The notes below the pieces were generated by a model that worked only from the letters and a program-made list of their open reading frames with translations, searched no databases and had not been told where the DNA came from. From positions 372,001 through 436,000 of the forward strand of contig NZ_JACXAC010000002.1 in assembly GCF_014699055.1 (NCBI RefSeq): a stretch of DNA of 64,000 nucleotides. Direction: 5' to 3'. The DNA is from Hymenobacter armeniacus (lineage in GTDB: Bacteria; Bacteroidota; Bacteroidia; Cytophagales; Hymenobacteraceae). Below are positions 62,671 through 64,000 of this stretch, in pieces (within the stretch, counting starts at the first letter, position 1; every line of letters begins with the position of its first letter). Both the position numbers and the translations under genes were made by a program.

Positions 62671-63906
62671 CTACACCACCTCTTCGGGCGAGGGTTCCGG
62701 CCGCGCTTCCGAGGCATTTTCGTGGCTCACCGGACCGGTGCTTTTCACGCTTAGCAGGTAGCCAATGGCCGCCAGCACGCACAGCAGGCTAAGGCCGTGC
62801 ACGTAGGGCAACTGCGCGGCTTGATTGGCAAAAATCCAGCCCGCCAAGAGCGCGCCCAGCCCGATGCCGATTTCGAGGGCGATGTACATGGTGGCCACGC
62901 CGCGGCCGCGGTGCTCGGGGTGGCTCAGGTCGATGGTCCAGGCGTAGAGCGTGGGCGAGTTCAGGCCAGTGCCCAGCCCAAACACCACGGCCCCGGCCAG
63001 AAACACCGGCACCGACGGGCACCACACCAGCAGCGCCAGCCCCGCGGCCAGGATGCCTGCCGACCAGCGCAGCACCGGCACCCGCCCGTAGGTGTCCGAC
63101 GACTTGCCCGCCACCAGCCGCACCGCCAGCGAGGCCGCCGTGTAGCAGATGTAGAACAGCCCCTTGGTAGAACCGGCCAGCCCCAGCAGCCGGCTTTGGT
63201 CGGGAATGACGGTGAGCACCGCGCCGTAGGGAAACAGGCACAGCGCCGTGACCAGCGAGGGCGCCAGCACGCGCGGCTCCAGCACTTCGGCCCATTTCAG
63301 GCGCAGCAAACCCAGGCTGAAGCGCCGCCGCTGGGCCCGGGGCAGGGTTTCGGTGAGGGTGCCCTGCACCAGCACCGAGAGCAGCGCCGCCCCGCTGGAG
63401 CAGTAAAACATGGCGTTGAGCGAGAACGTCTCGGCCACCCACGAGCCGAAGGCCGGCCCGAAGGCCATGCCCAGGGCCCCCGTCACGCCCAGCAGGCCCA
63501 TGGCCTCGCCGCGCCGGGCCACGGGCACGATGTCGGCCACGTAGGCGGCCGTGCCGGTGGGCTTGAAGCCCGTGCTGAACCCGTGCAGCAGCCGCAGCGT
63601 GAGAAACCCCGACACGGTGAGCGCCCAGGGATAGAAAAAACCGCACACAAAGCACACCAGCGAGCCAAACACCATCACCGGAATGCGGCCCACGGTGTCG
63701 GCCAGCTTGCCCGAAAACGGCCGCGAAATGGCCGCCGTGAGCGTAAACAGCGAAATGATGAAGCCTTTGTACTCGGCGCCGCCCAGCCGCGAGAGGTGCT
63801 CGGGCAGCTCGGGCAGCAGCAGGTTGAAGCTGGCAAAAAACAGGAAGGACGACAAACACATCAGCCAGAAGCCGACGGAGTAGGTGCGGGGTGCGGAAGG
63901 GGCCAT
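62671..63906 (-). CDS. MFS transporter (drug/sugar efflux type)
   Basis: 411 residues, twelve predicted helices. The MFS loop 2-3 signature appears as GKLADTVGRIPVMVFGS and its second-half counterpart as GKSSDTYGRVPVLRW. Helix 5 has a motif-C-like GVTGALGMAFGPAFGSWV, typical of antiporters that export drugs or small molecules, so efflux is favoured over uptake. The start MAPSAPRTYSVGFWLMC at 63906 is chosen because the upstream extension is basic and unlike the family. The C-terminus is short and acidic (PEPSPEEVV). A GACCTTTGCGGC box lies just upstream. Confidence 0.9.
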   Translation of the reverse strand: MAPSAPRTYSVGFWLMCLSSFLFFASFNLLLPELPEHLSRLGGAEYKGFIISLFTLTAAISRPFSGKLADTVGRIPVMVFGSLVCFVCGFFYPWALTVSGFLTLRLLHGFSTGFKPTGTAAYVADIVPVARRGEAMGLLGVTGALGMAFGPAFGSWVAETFSLNAMFYCSSGAALLSVLVQGTLTETLPRAQRRRFSLGLLRLKWAEVLEPRVLAPSLVTALCLFPYGAVLTVIPDQSRLLGLAGSTKGLFYICYTAASLAVRLVAGKSSDTYGRVPVLRWSAGILAAGLALLVWCPSVPVFLAGAVVFGLGTGLNSPTLYAWTIDLSHPEHRGRGVATMYIALEIGIGLGALLAGWIFANQAAQLPYVHGLSLLCVLAAIGYLLSVKSTGPVSHENASEARPEPSPEEVV

Positions 63907-64000
63907 AGGAAGCCGCAAAGGTCGGCAGGCGCGCTCACCCGCGCGGCCAGAGAACGTGCGAGCCGGAACCATGTGGCCGGGGGCTGTGTATATTGGCCAG

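Overview
The window comes from a GC-rich member of the Bacteroidota, most likely Hymenobacter or a close relative in the Cytophagales. This rests on several things seen in the sequence: promoters of the Bacteroidota type (TTTG, 19 bases, TAnnTTTG), almost no Shine-Dalgarno sequences, two cargo proteins with type IX secretion C-terminal domains, the neighbour order pyk / IPExxxVDY / acpP / fabF / rnc, DUF3857 proteins, a short F1 epsilon subunit, and LytTR and multi-PAS hybrid kinase signalling. Genus placement is inference. No rRNA, CRISPR array, prophage or insertion sequence was found, so this is a chromosomal core segment with lineage-specific genes between housekeeping blocks.

Layout. 1-2.7 kb: exported MsrB (cut by the window edge), a DUF3050 protein, a small lipoprotein and a basic coiled-coil protein. 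2.9-11.7 kb: metG, pth, rplY, a secreted S15-type hydrolase, prs, tRNA-Gln and atpD-atpC. 11.9-19.3 kb: an AI-2E-type permease, a trans-sulfuration PLP enzyme, a three-gene membrane and lipid operon (SRPBCC-DoxX, DUF4166, fatty acid desaturase) and three unknown genes around a degenerate tandem repeat. 19.5-22.1 kb: a three-gene Pgl-like amino-sugar and glycosyl-1-phosphate transferase module. 22.2-30.6 kb: ispE, an EamA exporter, an LptF/G permease, tgt, a GT2 glycosyltransferase overlapping an ECF sigma gene, rsmG, a YheT-type hydrolase and rpsT. 30.8-33.9 kb: two tandem type IX secretion cargo paralogues. 34-41 kb: pyk, IPExxxVDY, acpP, fabF, rnc and nadE. 41-47.4 kb: an ECF sigma and putative anti-sigma pair, lgt, a LytTR response regulator and a convergent 1127-residue hybrid kinase. 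47.6-54.3 kb: a propeller-like lipoprotein, yidD, a YgjP-type protease, a PorV-like barrel, an HhH plus outer-membrane barrel protein and an Asp-box lipoprotein. 54.4-62.6 kb: four consecutive DUF3857 transglutaminase-like proteins. 62.7-63.9 kb: an MFS transporter.

The most unusual signal is not a gene. Several operon junctions (atpD/atpC, tgt/lptG, lptG/eamA, fabF/rnc, ygjP/yidD, barrel/HhH-barrel) are filled by inverted-repeat elements. Four of them end 1-6 bases before the next start codon. In one case the element appears to supply the hydrophobic core of the downstream protein's signal peptide. A separate degenerate tandem repeat of about 43 bases lies at 18.2-18.4 kb.
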